64,000 bases of DNA from Paenarthrobacter sp. DKR-5. GTDB lineage: Bacteria; Actinomycetota; Actinomycetes; Actinomycetales; Micrococcaceae. The stretch covers positions 558,001-622,000 of the forward strand of contig NZ_JAHBOI010000001.1 in assembly GCF_018531425.1 (NCBI RefSeq). The letters are read 5' to 3'. The notes beneath the pieces are model-generated. The model was not told the origin of the DNA. It saw only the letters and a program-made list of their open reading frames with translations, and did not search any database. Shown here in pieces: positions 43,597-51,898 of this stretch; the first letter of the stretch is position 1; each line of letters begins with the position of its first letter. Position numbers and translations under genes: made by a program.

Positions 43597-44613
43597 TCAT
43601 GGGAAGGAACCCCATTTGACGAACTGCTCGGCGATTTCCTGCCGCTCTGCCCCCAGCCGGAGCAACAGGCTGAGCAGGACCAGCGACTGTGAGGGCCGGA
43701 GCAGGCCGGACGGGATGGCTCCCGCTGCAAGCAGGTCCCTTCCGCCGCCTGCGCCGTAGACCGGCTTCACCGGGCCGGCATACACCCTCGTGCTGGTGAC
43801 GACGACAACGCCGTCGGCGACGGCACCCGCGACGGCCTCGCAGAGCGCCGGGTTGGCGTTGCCGCTCCCGGTGGCTTGGAGGACGATCCCTCGCGCACCG
43901 GCCGCAACGGCGGCGCGAAACGGCTTGGCGTCCGCCCCGGGATACGCTGCAATGACGTCCACACGGCAAAAGGGAGCGTCCGGTGCCGGCAGCGGGAAGG
44001 TGCCCGGCCGCGCCGTCGCCGGTCCCATCTCGACGTCGTTTCGAGCGGAGACCGACCCGGCCAGACCGAAGTCGGGGTTGGCGAACGCGCTGAGATCGAA
44101 GGTTTGGCTCTTGCGGACGCCTCGGGCCGGATAGATCCCGCCGGCAAATGCCAACAGAACTCCGCGTCCGGCAGCCGCGGGGGACGCGGCGACGGCGATG
44201 GCGCGGGCAAGGTTGTCCGGTCCATCCGGCTGCTCCGAATCCGCCGCATTCTGGGCGCCGGTGAAGACGACGGGGCGGGGGTCCTCGTGCGTGAGGTCGG
44301 CAAGGAACGCCGTCTCCTCCATGGTGTCCGTCCCGTGGGTGACTACGGCTCCGGCGGCATCAGGGTCCGCGAGAGCCTCTCGGATGGTCCCGCAGAGCGC
44401 GAGCATGTCGTCCACAGTCAGAAGGTACGAGCCCTTCCGGAAGACGTCGATGACCCGCACCGGGCACGAAAGCGTCGATTCGATGCCCTTCAGCACCTGC
44501 ACGCCGGTGTCGGACGCGACCGTGGCCCCGCCGGCGTCGGCCTGAACCCGGGACGATATCGTCCCTCCGGTTGCCAACAGCACCACGTGCCGCCGGCCCT
44601 CGGTTTCGGTCAT
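43597..44613 (-). CDS. Asparaginase-family amidohydrolase
   Basis: A 338-aa type I/II asparaginase-fold protein with LLATGGTISS (catalytic Thr18), VVTHGTDTMEETAF (T95/D96) and the following FTGAQ...GVLLAFAGGIYPARGVRKSQTFD. No signal peptide, so it acts in the cytoplasm. It hydrolyses L-asparagine or a related half-amide to acid and ammonia. First gene of a six-gene operon; the ATG at 44613 follows AGGAG, and a 20-bp palindrome lies 24 nt upstream. Given the PuuE/PgdA-type partner, a half-amide released from a cyclic imide is an attractive alternative to asparagine. Confidence 0.88.
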   Translation of the reverse strand: MTETEGRRHVVLLATGGTISSRVQADAGGATVASDTGVQVLKGIESTLSCPVRVIDVFRKGSYLLTVDDMLALCGTIREALADPDAAGAVVTHGTDTMEETAFLADLTHEDPRPVVFTGAQNAADSEQPDGPDNLARAIAVAASPAAAGRGVLLAFAGGIYPARGVRKSQTFDLSAFANPDFGLAGSVSARNDVEMGPATARPGTFPLPAPDAPFCRVDVIAAYPGADAKPFRAAVAAGARGIVLQATGSGNANPALCEAVAGAVADGVVVVTSTRVYAGPVKPVYGAGGGRDLLAAGAIPSGLLRPSQSLVLLSLLLRLGAERQEIAEQFVKWGSFP

Positions 44614-44636
44614 GCTCGCTCCGCTCCTGGTTGGCA

Positions 44637-44656
44637 GTACCCAATCGATTGGGTAC
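44637..44656. promoter_or_regulatory. LacI-type operator O1 (asparaginase operon)
   Basis: The perfect 20-bp palindrome GTACCCAATCGATTGGGTAC lies between the operon's probable promoter (-10-like TAGATT on the minus strand at 44664-44669) and the asparaginase ATG. A LacI regulator gene is divergent. The symmetry and central CG are typical of LacI-family sites. Confidence 0.85.
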
Positions 44657-44740
44657 GTCTGCGAATCTATGCCCCGACTGTTACTCGAAAGCGGGGGTTG
44701 TGTTGGCTGCATGTAAAAGATCCCTCACTGGGATTGCCTT

Positions 44741-44756
44741 ACCCAATCGATTGGGT
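44741..44756. promoter_or_regulatory. LacI-type operator O2 overlapping the lacI-family promoter
   Basis: ACCCAATCGATTGGGT is identical to the core 16 bp of O1 and centred 102 bp from it. A -35-like TTGGGT (44751-44756) lies inside the site and pairs with TAGGAT (44774-44779) over 17 nt, so the regulator probably represses itself. Confidence 0.85.
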
Positions 44757-44876
44757 TGCATTGAAAAAGACTCTAGGATGTGAGGTGCGACACGTCAAGA
44801 GCTCTCTGGTTCGGACTTTTGCAGCACGCGACGTTCGAGAAGATAGGCTTCCGGAGTGGCTGGGGGTAAGGAACTG

Positions 44877-45911
44877 ATGAATCCCAAAGGGTCCGCCGAG
44901 CGGGCAGTAACACTGAAAGACCTCGCTGCCAGGCTCGGAATCCACCCGTCGACCGTGTCGCGGGTGCTGCATTCCGACTCGGCGCAGGCACGCGGCGCCG
45001 CCTCCGCCGAGACGGCTCTGCGCGTCCGGGAGCTGGCGCGCGAACTCGGCTACTCACCTGACCCTCAGGCGACCAGCCTGCGCACCCGCCGAACCCGAAT
45101 GTTCGGCGTCATTGTGCCCCGTCTCTCGGACCTCGTGCTGGCAATCATGTACGAGGGCATCGAGGAAGCCGCCGCGGAAGCGGGCTATTCCACCTTCGTA
45201 ATGAACTCGCGCGATGACCCGGAGGAAGAACGCCGCAAGACGGAGATCATGCTGGCCCGCCGGGTGGATGGTCTGATCATCGGGGACGCGCATCTTGATG
45301 GCAACCTCCTGCACGACCTGACTAACCGCGGCGTGCCTTTCGTACTGATGAACCGCCGCATCGAGGGATATCCCTCGGCGACCTGCGACGACGCCCTGGG
45401 CGGGCGCCTCGCCGCAAGCCATCTATGGGAGAAGGGGCACCGACGCGTTGCAGTGATCGCCGGGGAGCCCTACGCCAGCACCGCCGTCGACCGGACTGCA
45501 GGTTTCGTGGACCGTTGGCGGGAACTGGGCGGGGCCATCAGCGAGGACGCCATCGTCTGGTCCCGGTTCGACACCGTCGGCGGCCGCGATGCCACCGAAA
45601 AGATCCTGCACGCGTGCGCTCCCCCGCCCACGGCACTGTTCGCCGTGAACGACTTCGCGGCGATCGGCGCCATTGGAACGCTGCGCTCGCACGGTCTGCA
45701 GGTGGGCCGGGACATGGCGCTCGTTGGCTACAACGACACTTCGCTGGCCTCCCAACTGCCGATCCCCCTCTCCTCGGTTCATTCGCCGATGAACGAGATC
45801 GGCCGGACGGCCGTGCAGCTGCTTCGGAGAGTGCTCAAGGGAGAGCACGTGCAGGCCGTCCAGCTCAGGCCGACGCTGTGCGTGCGGGAGAGCAGCGCCC
45901 TTCAGCTCTAG
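44877..45911 (+). CDS. LacI family transcriptional regulator
   Basis: A 344-aa repressor. The N-terminal helix-turn-helix VTLKDLAARLGIHPSTVSRVLHSD and hinge LARELGYSPDPQATSLRTRRT precede a periplasmic-binding-protein-fold effector domain (FGVIVPRLSDLVLAIMYEGIEEAAAEAGY...DGLIIGD...AVNDFAAIGAIGTLRSHG...SVHSPMNEIGR). The ATG at 44877 has AAGGA upstream; an in-frame GTG at 44856 lacks one. Its two palindromic operators lie between it and the asparaginase operon. The ligand is unknown. Its 3' end overlaps the convergent pxpC by 4 nt. Confidence 0.9.
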   Translation: MNPKGSAERAVTLKDLAARLGIHPSTVSRVLHSDSAQARGAASAETALRVRELARELGYSPDPQATSLRTRRTRMFGVIVPRLSDLVLAIMYEGIEEAAAEAGYSTFVMNSRDDPEEERRKTEIMLARRVDGLIIGDAHLDGNLLHDLTNRGVPFVLMNRRIEGYPSATCDDALGGRLAASHLWEKGHRRVAVIAGEPYASTAVDRTAGFVDRWRELGGAISEDAIVWSRFDTVGGRDATEKILHACAPPPTALFAVNDFAAIGAIGTLRSHGLQVGRDMALVGYNDTSLASQLPIPLSSVHSPMNEIGRTAVQLLRRVLKGEHVQAVQLRPTLCVRESSALQL

Positions 45912-46900
45912 CCGCTCCCGGCATCCACCCGGCCGCCCCAGATCCGTTCGCGGACGAAGGCTCCCTCCTTGCGTGCGGCCAGCGCCTCATCCATCGTCAC
46001 AGCCCGGAACCGCGTCTTCGTGCCCGGTGCGCTGCGGGCCAGCAGGTCCATGTCGGCGCTGATCACCGTTGCGACCATGGCGTAGCCGCCGCCGGATACC
46101 GCGTCACGGTGCAGCACAATCGGTTCTTTACCGCCCGGTATCTGAATGGAACCGACCGCGTAACCGGCGTCGACGATGTTGGACGGGTCCGAGCCGGCAC
46201 CGAACGGCTGCTGGCGTTGCTTCCACTCGATAGCCGGACCGGCGTACCGCAGGCCGGTCCTGTCGGCAACCGGCGTCAAAGTCCACGTTGAGTCCAGCAG
46301 CGTCCGCAGGCCCGCGTCGGTGAGCCGGTGGTCATACAAGCCGACCATGACGCGCACCTCCACCTCCCTGTCGAACGATGGGCGAAGCTCCGGTTCGATG
46401 GTGTTCGGGCCGCCCGTTGGGGCGCCTTCGGGCGGAGATCCAATGGGGACAACGTCGCCGGCGCGAAGCGGCCGCCCCTCGAAGCCGCCCATGGCCCCCA
46501 GCCCATAGGTGGACCGGCTGCCCAGGACCTGGGGAACGTCGATTCCTCCGCCGACGGCAATATAGAACCGGGTTCCTCCCCTGATCACCCCGAAGGACAG
46601 CTCATCGCCCGCGGCCAGCTCCAAGCGCGTCCACTCCTCCCGCGGTTCGCCGTTGACCTTCACCTCCACCGGGGCGCCGGTGACAGCGACGACCGCAGCG
46701 GAATCCGTGCGAAGCTTCGGCCCCAGGTAGGTGCACTCGAGCACGGCTTGCGCAGGTGTGTTGCCCGCAAGCGCATTGGCCATTTCGGCGCTGAGCTGGT
46801 CCATCGCGCCGCCTTGCGGGATGCCGACGTTGTAGTAACCCGGACGGCCCCGGTCCTGGACAGTGGTCGAGAGGCCGGGTTCGAGAATTTCAAACGCCAT
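45908..46900 (-). CDS. pxpC: 5-oxoprolinase subunit C / biotin-dependent carboxyltransferase AHS2 domain protein
   Basis: A 330-aa KipA/AHS2 protein: MAFEILEPGLSTTVQDRGRPGYYNVGIPQGGAMDQLSAEMANALAGN, the RGGTRFYIAVGGGIDVPQVLGSRSTY motif and the C-terminal GGYAMVATVISADMDLLARSAPG. With PxpB it forms the ATP-using part of 5-oxoprolinase; the same two domains form the carboxyltransferase part of urea carboxylase. Its ATG overlaps pxpB by 11 nt. It is last in a five-gene operon that also encodes biotin carboxylase and a biotin carrier, which favours a biotin-dependent role. Confidence 0.9.
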   Translation of the reverse strand: MAFEILEPGLSTTVQDRGRPGYYNVGIPQGGAMDQLSAEMANALAGNTPAQAVLECTYLGPKLRTDSAAVVAVTGAPVEVKVNGEPREEWTRLELAAGDELSFGVIRGGTRFYIAVGGGIDVPQVLGSRSTYGLGAMGGFEGRPLRAGDVVPIGSPPEGAPTGGPNTIEPELRPSFDREVEVRVMVGLYDHRLTDAGLRTLLDSTWTLTPVADRTGLRYAGPAIEWKQRQQPFGAGSDPSNIVDAGYAVGSIQIPGGKEPIVLHRDAVSGGGYAMVATVISADMDLLARSAPGTKTRFRAVTMDEALAARKEGAFVRERIWGGRVDAGSG

Positions 46901-47792
46901 TGAGCTGCTCCATGATCTCCTTGTTGTAGCCGGCCGGGTCCTCCAGCGCCCGCTGGAGGTCGAAGGTGATTGGTGCCTGCCGGTACACGTAGGTTCCCGC
47001 TTCAACCTGCTGTTGTATCTGCCGGTATTCGTCCTCCGTGACCGGCTTGAATTTCACGATGTCGCCCGGCCGGAAGAAAACCATGAAGTCCTTGAAGTCC
47101 GGCAGCGACTGGCCCGGGTCGAAGATCGGCGCGGCCGCGATGCCGAACATCTGGTAGCCGCCAGCTCCACGGACCGAGTAAATGCAGGCGAAGCAGCCGC
47201 CGTGCCCCACGGTCAGAGCCGGCGTGTCCGTGCGGGGGCTCAGGTACTTGGGGACCTCAAGCTGCTGTTCCTGGGGCACGATTTGGAACATGAACGGCAG
47301 TCCGGCGACGAAACCGACCATGGACACCAACCACGGTGAGCTGTGGTGCCGTTCGATGAATTCCTGAACCGAGGCGAGATGATTCTCGGCTGCCGCGAAC
47401 TCAAGATCGTTTCCCTCGGGGCGCTGATGGCCGCTACGGAAACGCGCCGCAGTCTCGTTGGTGTACGGATCGTCGTACCAGACCGGGACCTCGACCACGC
47501 GCGTCTGCAGAGTGGGATGGGTCGCCCGCGCTACTTCCGCCTCGGTGCGGCGGACAGCTGCCTCGAGATCTGGCGGCGGAAGGACGTCGGGATTGAAGCG
47601 GATGAGCAGCGACGCGTTGGCAGGGCAAATGTCCGTCACCCCGTCGAGCGCTTCGGCCCCCAGTAGCTTCGCCATGGCATTGGCTTTGAAGTTCGCGCCC
47701 AGGCTCATTGCCTCGGCGATTTCGACAAAGAGGAATTCGTCGCCGCCCCAGGTGTAGCGGGCGCCGTTGAGGGCTTCGGTGGTCGAGCTCAT
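46890..47792 (-). CDS. pxpB: 5-oxoprolinase subunit B (AHS1/KipI-type)
   Basis: A 300-aa AHS1 domain protein: RYTWGGDEFLFVEIAEAMSLGANFKANAMAKLL, the central VVEVPVWYDDPYTNETAARF, SMVGFVAGLPFMF and the ending SVRGAGGYQMFGIAAAPIFD, the usual PxpB glycine-rich region. It is longer than E. coli PxpB (about 218 aa) because of extra N- and C-terminal segments, as in urea-carboxylase-type AHS1 domains. It overlaps the biotin carboxylase stop by 4 nt and pxpC by 11 nt. Confidence 0.88.
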   Translation of the reverse strand: MSSTTEALNGARYTWGGDEFLFVEIAEAMSLGANFKANAMAKLLGAEALDGVTDICPANASLLIRFNPDVLPPPDLEAAVRRTEAEVARATHPTLQTRVVEVPVWYDDPYTNETAARFRSGHQRPEGNDLEFAAAENHLASVQEFIERHHSSPWLVSMVGFVAGLPFMFQIVPQEQQLEVPKYLSPRTDTPALTVGHGGCFACIYSVRGAGGYQMFGIAAAPIFDPGQSLPDFKDFMVFFRPGDIVKFKPVTEDEYRQIQQQVEAGTYVYRQAPITFDLQRALEDPAGYNKEIMEQLNGV

Positions 47793-49144
47793 GCACTGGC
47801 TCCCGTCAGTTCCGGGGTGGTCTCAATGAATTTCGAGTGGTGTTCGACGGCACGCAGGGCCGGGGCACGCAGAAGCGACGAAAGCAGCGGCAGGGTCGTC
47901 TTCACGCCCTCCACCCTGACCTCCGCCAGCGCCCGGACCGAGCGGTCGATCGCTTCGTCCCGGTCAGCGGCCCACACAATCAGCTTGGCCATCAGGGAGT
48001 CGTAGAAAGGGGCAACGACCGAGCCGGTCACGACGCCGGAATCCACCCGGACCCCCGGGCCTCCGGGCCACTCCAGATGCTGGAGGGCCCCCGGGCTCGG
48101 CATGAATCCGTTTTCCGGGTCCTCGGCATTGAGCCGGAATTCGAAGGCATGGCCGGTGAAGCGCACGTCTTCCTGGCTCAGGCGGAGTTTGCCGCCCGCG
48201 GCGATCAGCAACTGTTCCCGCACCAGGTCGAGTCCCGTGATCATTTCCGTCACCGGGTGCTCGACCTGCAGCCGCGTGTTCATCTCGATGAACGCCGCTT
48301 CGTGCGCCTCGGGATCGTAGAGGAATTCCACCGTTCCCAAACCTTCGTATCCGCATTCGCGGGCGAGCTCGACGGAGGAGAGACGGATCTTCTCGCGCAC
48401 GGCCTCGGGCAGATCCGGGGCCGGCGCCTCTTCGACAATTTTTTGCTGCCTGCGCTGCATGGAGCAGTCCCGGTCACCCAGGTGGATCACGTTCTCCCCG
48501 TCGCCGAGGATCTGGACTTCAACGTGCCGGGCGCGTTGCACGAACTTCTCCAGATAGACGTCGGAGCTGCCGAAGGCGGCCTGTGCTTCGGCTTGGGCAA
48601 CCTCCACGGTCGCGAGCAGGTCCTGTTCGGACGTCACGAGCCGGATGCCCCGGCCCCCGCCGCCCGCAGCGGCTTTGACGACGAGCGGGTAGCCGATCCA
48701 GTCGGCGACCGAAAGCACGTCGTCTTCCTTCCGCAGTGCGCCCGGTGTGCCGCGAAGGATGGGAACGCCCGCCGTCTCTGCGGCCTGCCGTGCCCTGGAC
48801 TTATCTCCCATCAGGCTGATGGCGTCGGCCGAGGGCCCGACCCAGATCAGCCCTGCTTCGACCACCGCCCGCGCGAATGCGGCGTTCTCGGAGAGAAAGC
48901 CGTATCCCGGGTGGACCGCGTCGCACCCCGCGTCAAGGGCCGCCTTGAGCACCGCCTGCTGGTCGAGATAGCTTTTGCTGGCGGGAGCCGGTCCAATGAC
49001 GACGCACTCGTCGGCGAGGCTGGAGGCATAGGACGCCGCGTCGGGCTCGCTGGCCACAAGCACTGTGCGTATGCCCATTTCCCGGGCAGTGCGGATCAGG
49101 CGCACAGCTATTTCGCCCCGGTTGGCGATGAGCAGCTTCTCCAC
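47789..49144 (-). CDS. Biotin carboxylase (AccC-type)
   Basis: A 451-aa ATP-grasp enzyme: MEKLLIANRGEIAVRLIRTAREMGI, VHPGYGFLSENAAFA, VVKAAAGGGGRGIRLV (ATP-binding glycine loop), HLGDRDCSMQRRQQKIVEEAPAP and FIEMNTRLQVEHPVTEMITGLDLV. It uses bicarbonate and ATP to carboxylate biotin on a carrier protein. Embedded between a biotin carrier gene and pxpB, it is unlikely to be the housekeeping fatty-acid enzyme; it probably feeds carboxyl groups to the PxpB/PxpC carboxyltransferase-like pair. Confidence 0.93.
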   Translation of the reverse strand: MEKLLIANRGEIAVRLIRTAREMGIRTVLVASEPDAASYASSLADECVVIGPAPASKSYLDQQAVLKAALDAGCDAVHPGYGFLSENAAFARAVVEAGLIWVGPSADAISLMGDKSRARQAAETAGVPILRGTPGALRKEDDVLSVADWIGYPLVVKAAAGGGGRGIRLVTSEQDLLATVEVAQAEAQAAFGSSDVYLEKFVQRARHVEVQILGDGENVIHLGDRDCSMQRRQQKIVEEAPAPDLPEAVREKIRLSSVELARECGYEGLGTVEFLYDPEAHEAAFIEMNTRLQVEHPVTEMITGLDLVREQLLIAAGGKLRLSQEDVRFTGHAFEFRLNAEDPENGFMPSPGALQHLEWPGGPGVRVDSGVVTGSVVAPFYDSLMAKLIVWAADRDEAIDRSVRALAEVRVEGVKTTLPLLSSLLRAPALRAVEHHSKFIETTPELTGASA

Positions 49145-49147
49145 TAG

Positions 49148-49387
49148 CTACCCCTCGTCCACGGTGGCGATCACATCGCCCGGGTTCACGGTGCCGGCGT
49201 CTTCGACGCTGAACCTTGCGAGCGTTCCCGCCACGTCGCTGCGGACTTCGGTGAACTGCTTCATGATTTCCACGACGCCGATGGTCTGGCCGGCCACGAC
49301 CGGGTCGCCCTCGTTGACGTAGGGCTCTTTGTCGGGTCCGGGCTTGCGGTAGAAGATGCCTGGCAGGGGGGAAATGATGTCAGCCAC
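49148..49387 (-). CDS. Biotin carboxyl carrier domain protein
   Basis: A 79-aa stand-alone biotinyl/lipoyl domain: ISPLPGIFYRKPGPDKEPYVNEGDPVVAGQTIGVVEIMKQFTEV...NPGDVIATVDEG. The lysine of EIMK (K43) is the biotin attachment site; the usual motif is EAMKM. It lacks the long Pro/Ala-rich N-terminal part of AccB, consistent with a dedicated carrier for the adjacent carboxylase. Separated by 3 nt from the biotin carboxylase gene. Confidence 0.9.
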   Translation of the reverse strand: MADIISPLPGIFYRKPGPDKEPYVNEGDPVVAGQTIGVVEIMKQFTEVRSDVAGTLARFSVEDAGTVNPGDVIATVDEG

Positions 49388-49410
49388 GAATGATTCCTTT
49401 CGGATTGGGG

Positions 49411-50181
49411 TCAGGATGCCGCGCGCGGCGCACCGTCGAGGACGTCGCGCACAGCCGCCGCGACCTGGACGGAGTTGGGGGCGTCGGAATGGACGCAGAT
49501 GCTCTCGAACGCGATGGTGAGAAGGGTCCCGTCGACCGCTTCGACGACGCCTTCCTGAAGGACCCGCCGGACGCGCTCCGCCGCCGCCTGCGGATCGGTG
49601 GGCTCGGGACGGCGCTGGATCAGCAGTTCTCCTCCAGGGCCGTAGTTGAGGTCCACGTACAACTCCCCCACGAACGGAACACCTTGGCTTTCACACACCT
49701 TCTGGTGCTCCGTTCCGGCCAGACCGTAGAAGGGCACCTCGAACCGCGCCGCGACCGCGGCTGCGGCGGTCATAAGTTCCGGATCCCGGGCGAGCATTCC
49801 GTATAACGAACCGTGCGGCTTGATGTGGTTCAGCGGCACCTCAGCCGCACGGAGGAAGCCCGTCAGAGCTCCCACCTGATAGGTCAGCAGGTTTTCCACC
49901 TCTTGGGCAGTGAGCTTCATTTCACGGCGGCCGAATCCGACGAGATCGGGCAGTCCCGGGTGCGCCCCGATCTTCACGCCGCGGGCCGCCGCTTCGCGCA
50001 CCGTCTCTGCCATCGCCTCCGGATCGCCGGAATGGAACCCGCAGGCGACGTTGGCGACGTCCACATAAGTCATCAGGTTCAGGTCGTTGCCGAAAGTGTG
50101 AAGGCCGAAGGCTTCGCCCATGTCCGAATTCAAGCTTGGGACGGACACGGCGGTGCGCGGCTCAGGAGAGGAGGAAAGCAT
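49411..50181 (-). CDS. pxpA: 5-oxoprolinase subunit A (LamB/YcsF family)
   Basis: A 256-aa LamB/YcsF barrel protein: LNSDMGEAFG, VANVACGFHSGDPEAM, GVKIGAHPGLPDLVGFGRREM, NHIKPHGSLYG, GTEHQKVCESQGVPFVGELYVDLNY and the ending ESICVHSDAPNSV. PxpA supplies the hydrolytic half of bacterial 5-oxoprolinase and is named for lactam utilisation in fungi. First gene of the operon and divergent from a PucR-type regulator. Confidence 0.92.
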   Translation of the reverse strand: MLSSSPEPRTAVSVPSLNSDMGEAFGLHTFGNDLNLMTYVDVANVACGFHSGDPEAMAETVREAAARGVKIGAHPGLPDLVGFGRREMKLTAQEVENLLTYQVGALTGFLRAAEVPLNHIKPHGSLYGMLARDPELMTAAAAVAARFEVPFYGLAGTEHQKVCESQGVPFVGELYVDLNYGPGGELLIQRRPEPTDPQAAAERVRRVLQEGVVEAVDGTLLTIAFESICVHSDAPNSVQVAAAVRDVLDGAPRAAS

Positions 50182-50298
50182 GGGCTACACGCTACCGACG
50201 CCGTTCCAACCGCGTGAAGTGGGCATCTGCCTAAAATCGACCTAGTGAACTGTGCAGCCTGCACCAGGAGGTTGCCGTGGCTGACGGGAGGAACCATC

Positions 50299-51798
50299 GT
50301 GATCGTCGCGGACCTGCTAGCGGAGGACAGCCTCCAGCTGCGCCTGCATACGCCTTCCTCGAGCCAACGCCTCGGCTGCAGGATCAGCTGGTGCGCCCCT
50401 ACCGAAATCCTGGATCCAACCCCCCTGCTGAGCAGCAATGTGCTGCTGCTGACGAACGGGATTGGCCTGAATATCGAGGACGACAGGACCTGGGACGCCT
50501 ACGTCGAGCGCCTGGCCCGCGTCCCGGTCGCAGCGATCGCGTTTGGAACGGGCACCGCCCACCGCCTCCTGCCGTCGGGTCTGGTGCGTGCGGCCGCGGC
50601 ACATGACGTCCCGTTGCTTGAAATCCCGCGAGCAGTCCCGTTCCTGCAGGTGCACCGGCATGTCTCGAATGTCCTCCAAGCCGAACGGTTCGCCGCAACC
50701 ACGCGCTCGTGGGAAATTGCCGACAGGTGTGCCCATCTCGCAGCATCCGGGGCGGCACTGGGACCGATCCTGGCGGAAGTTTCCCGGGCGGCGGCCGGGC
50801 CTGTCGCAGTCCTCGATGCCGCCGGGTCGGTGATAGCCCGGTGGCCTGAGTCCTCGAAGTGGAGCCGTGATGACCTCCAATCCGCCGCGAGCGACGAGCT
50901 CGGCAGCAGCGTCCCCCTGCCGTTGGGCAACGGCGACAACCTGCATCTGGTCGTCCGGAGAACCGGGTCCGACTACCCTCTGTCTTCCCTGTTGGCCCCC
51001 GCGGCGTCGATCATCGCGATGCAGCTCAAGGGCGCGGTCCACACCACCTCACGCAAGACGGCCCAGCTGGAACTGCTGCTCTCCCAGGCTCCCGACTGGC
51101 CCGGCGTGTCCCTGAAGGAATTCACGCGGACGTTCCGGTCGACGGGCCTGGACCCGGAGCAGGACACTCTCACTGTGGTCAGCGCCCTGCCCCCGGGGGC
51201 GCTGGCGGAAACCTGGCGGATCCGCTTGATCCTGCAGGAGCGTTTCGGGATCGTGCGCGTTATCGTCAGCAGTGGTGTGCTCTACGCCTTCGCCCAGCGC
51301 GCCGACGATGGGGATCGTGAGGGCAGAGCACTGGCCCGGATGCTCTTGGAACGGTTCCGCAATGAAATTCCGGATCGGCCACTGGTACTCAAGTCGCCTT
51401 CCGGCAGCGTGGACGAATTCCGGCTGGGGCTTGCACAGGCCTCGACGCTGGTGCGCGACACCGCGGGACCCGTCATCGCGCCCGAGCTCAGCCTTGAAGC
51501 GCTGGTCGCAGCCACCGCGGGCCAGGGCGCGCGTGTTGCGGCAACGAAGCTGCTCGCCCCGGTGATTGAGCACGATCGCGAACACTCCGCCGGGCTGCTG
51601 CGCACGCTGGCCATCTTCCTGGCTTCCGACTGCCAGCCTTCACGGGCCTGCCGCGCCCTGTACATCCATCGCAATACGCTCAGCTACCGGATCCGGAAGC
51701 TGCAGACGCTGCTGGCGTTGCGGCTGGACACCCTTGAGGGCCAGTCCACCGCGCTGATGGCTCTTCGCATCACCGGCCACGAAAAAACAGGTATTTAG
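50299..51798 (+). CDS. PucR family transcriptional regulator
   Basis: A 499-aa regulator. The N-terminal PucR ligand domain starts VIVADLLAEDSLQLRLHTPS and holds NVLLLTNGIGLN; a central GAF-like/CdaR region follows; the C-terminal helix-turn-helix is ACRALYIHRNTLSYRIRKLQTLLALRL. The GTG at 50299 is chosen because a GGGAGG site lies 7 nt upstream and the PucR domain begins at once; an in-frame GTG at 50245 gives a longer, less typical N-terminus. PucR proteins typically activate purine/ureide or other nitrogen-compound catabolism, here most probably the divergent pxpA operon. Confidence 0.88.
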   Translation: MIVADLLAEDSLQLRLHTPSSSQRLGCRISWCAPTEILDPTPLLSSNVLLLTNGIGLNIEDDRTWDAYVERLARVPVAAIAFGTGTAHRLLPSGLVRAAAAHDVPLLEIPRAVPFLQVHRHVSNVLQAERFAATTRSWEIADRCAHLAASGAALGPILAEVSRAAAGPVAVLDAAGSVIARWPESSKWSRDDLQSAASDELGSSVPLPLGNGDNLHLVVRRTGSDYPLSSLLAPAASIIAMQLKGAVHTTSRKTAQLELLLSQAPDWPGVSLKEFTRTFRSTGLDPEQDTLTVVSALPPGALAETWRIRLILQERFGIVRVIVSSGVLYAFAQRADDGDREGRALARMLLERFRNEIPDRPLVLKSPSGSVDEFRLGLAQASTLVRDTAGPVIAPELSLEALVAATAGQGARVAATKLLAPVIEHDREHSAGLLRTLAIFLASDCQPSRACRALYIHRNTLSYRIRKLQTLLALRLDTLEGQSTALMALRITGHEKTGI

Positions 51799-51840
51799 GC
51801 CCCGTCCGGGAGGAACCTGCGGGCCCTAAAATCGAGGCCA

Positions 51841-51885
51841 CGTGGAAAGCGAGGAGCCTTGTCGGGTCGACCCTCGCTTTCCACG
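51841..51885. terminator. Bidirectional terminator hairpin
   Basis: Perfect 14-bp arms CGTGGAAAGCGAGG (51841-51854) and the complement (51872-51885) with a 17-nt loop, located between the convergent PucR and DUF4193 genes. Confidence 0.7.
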
Positions 51886-51898
51886 CTGGCGTGGTTGG

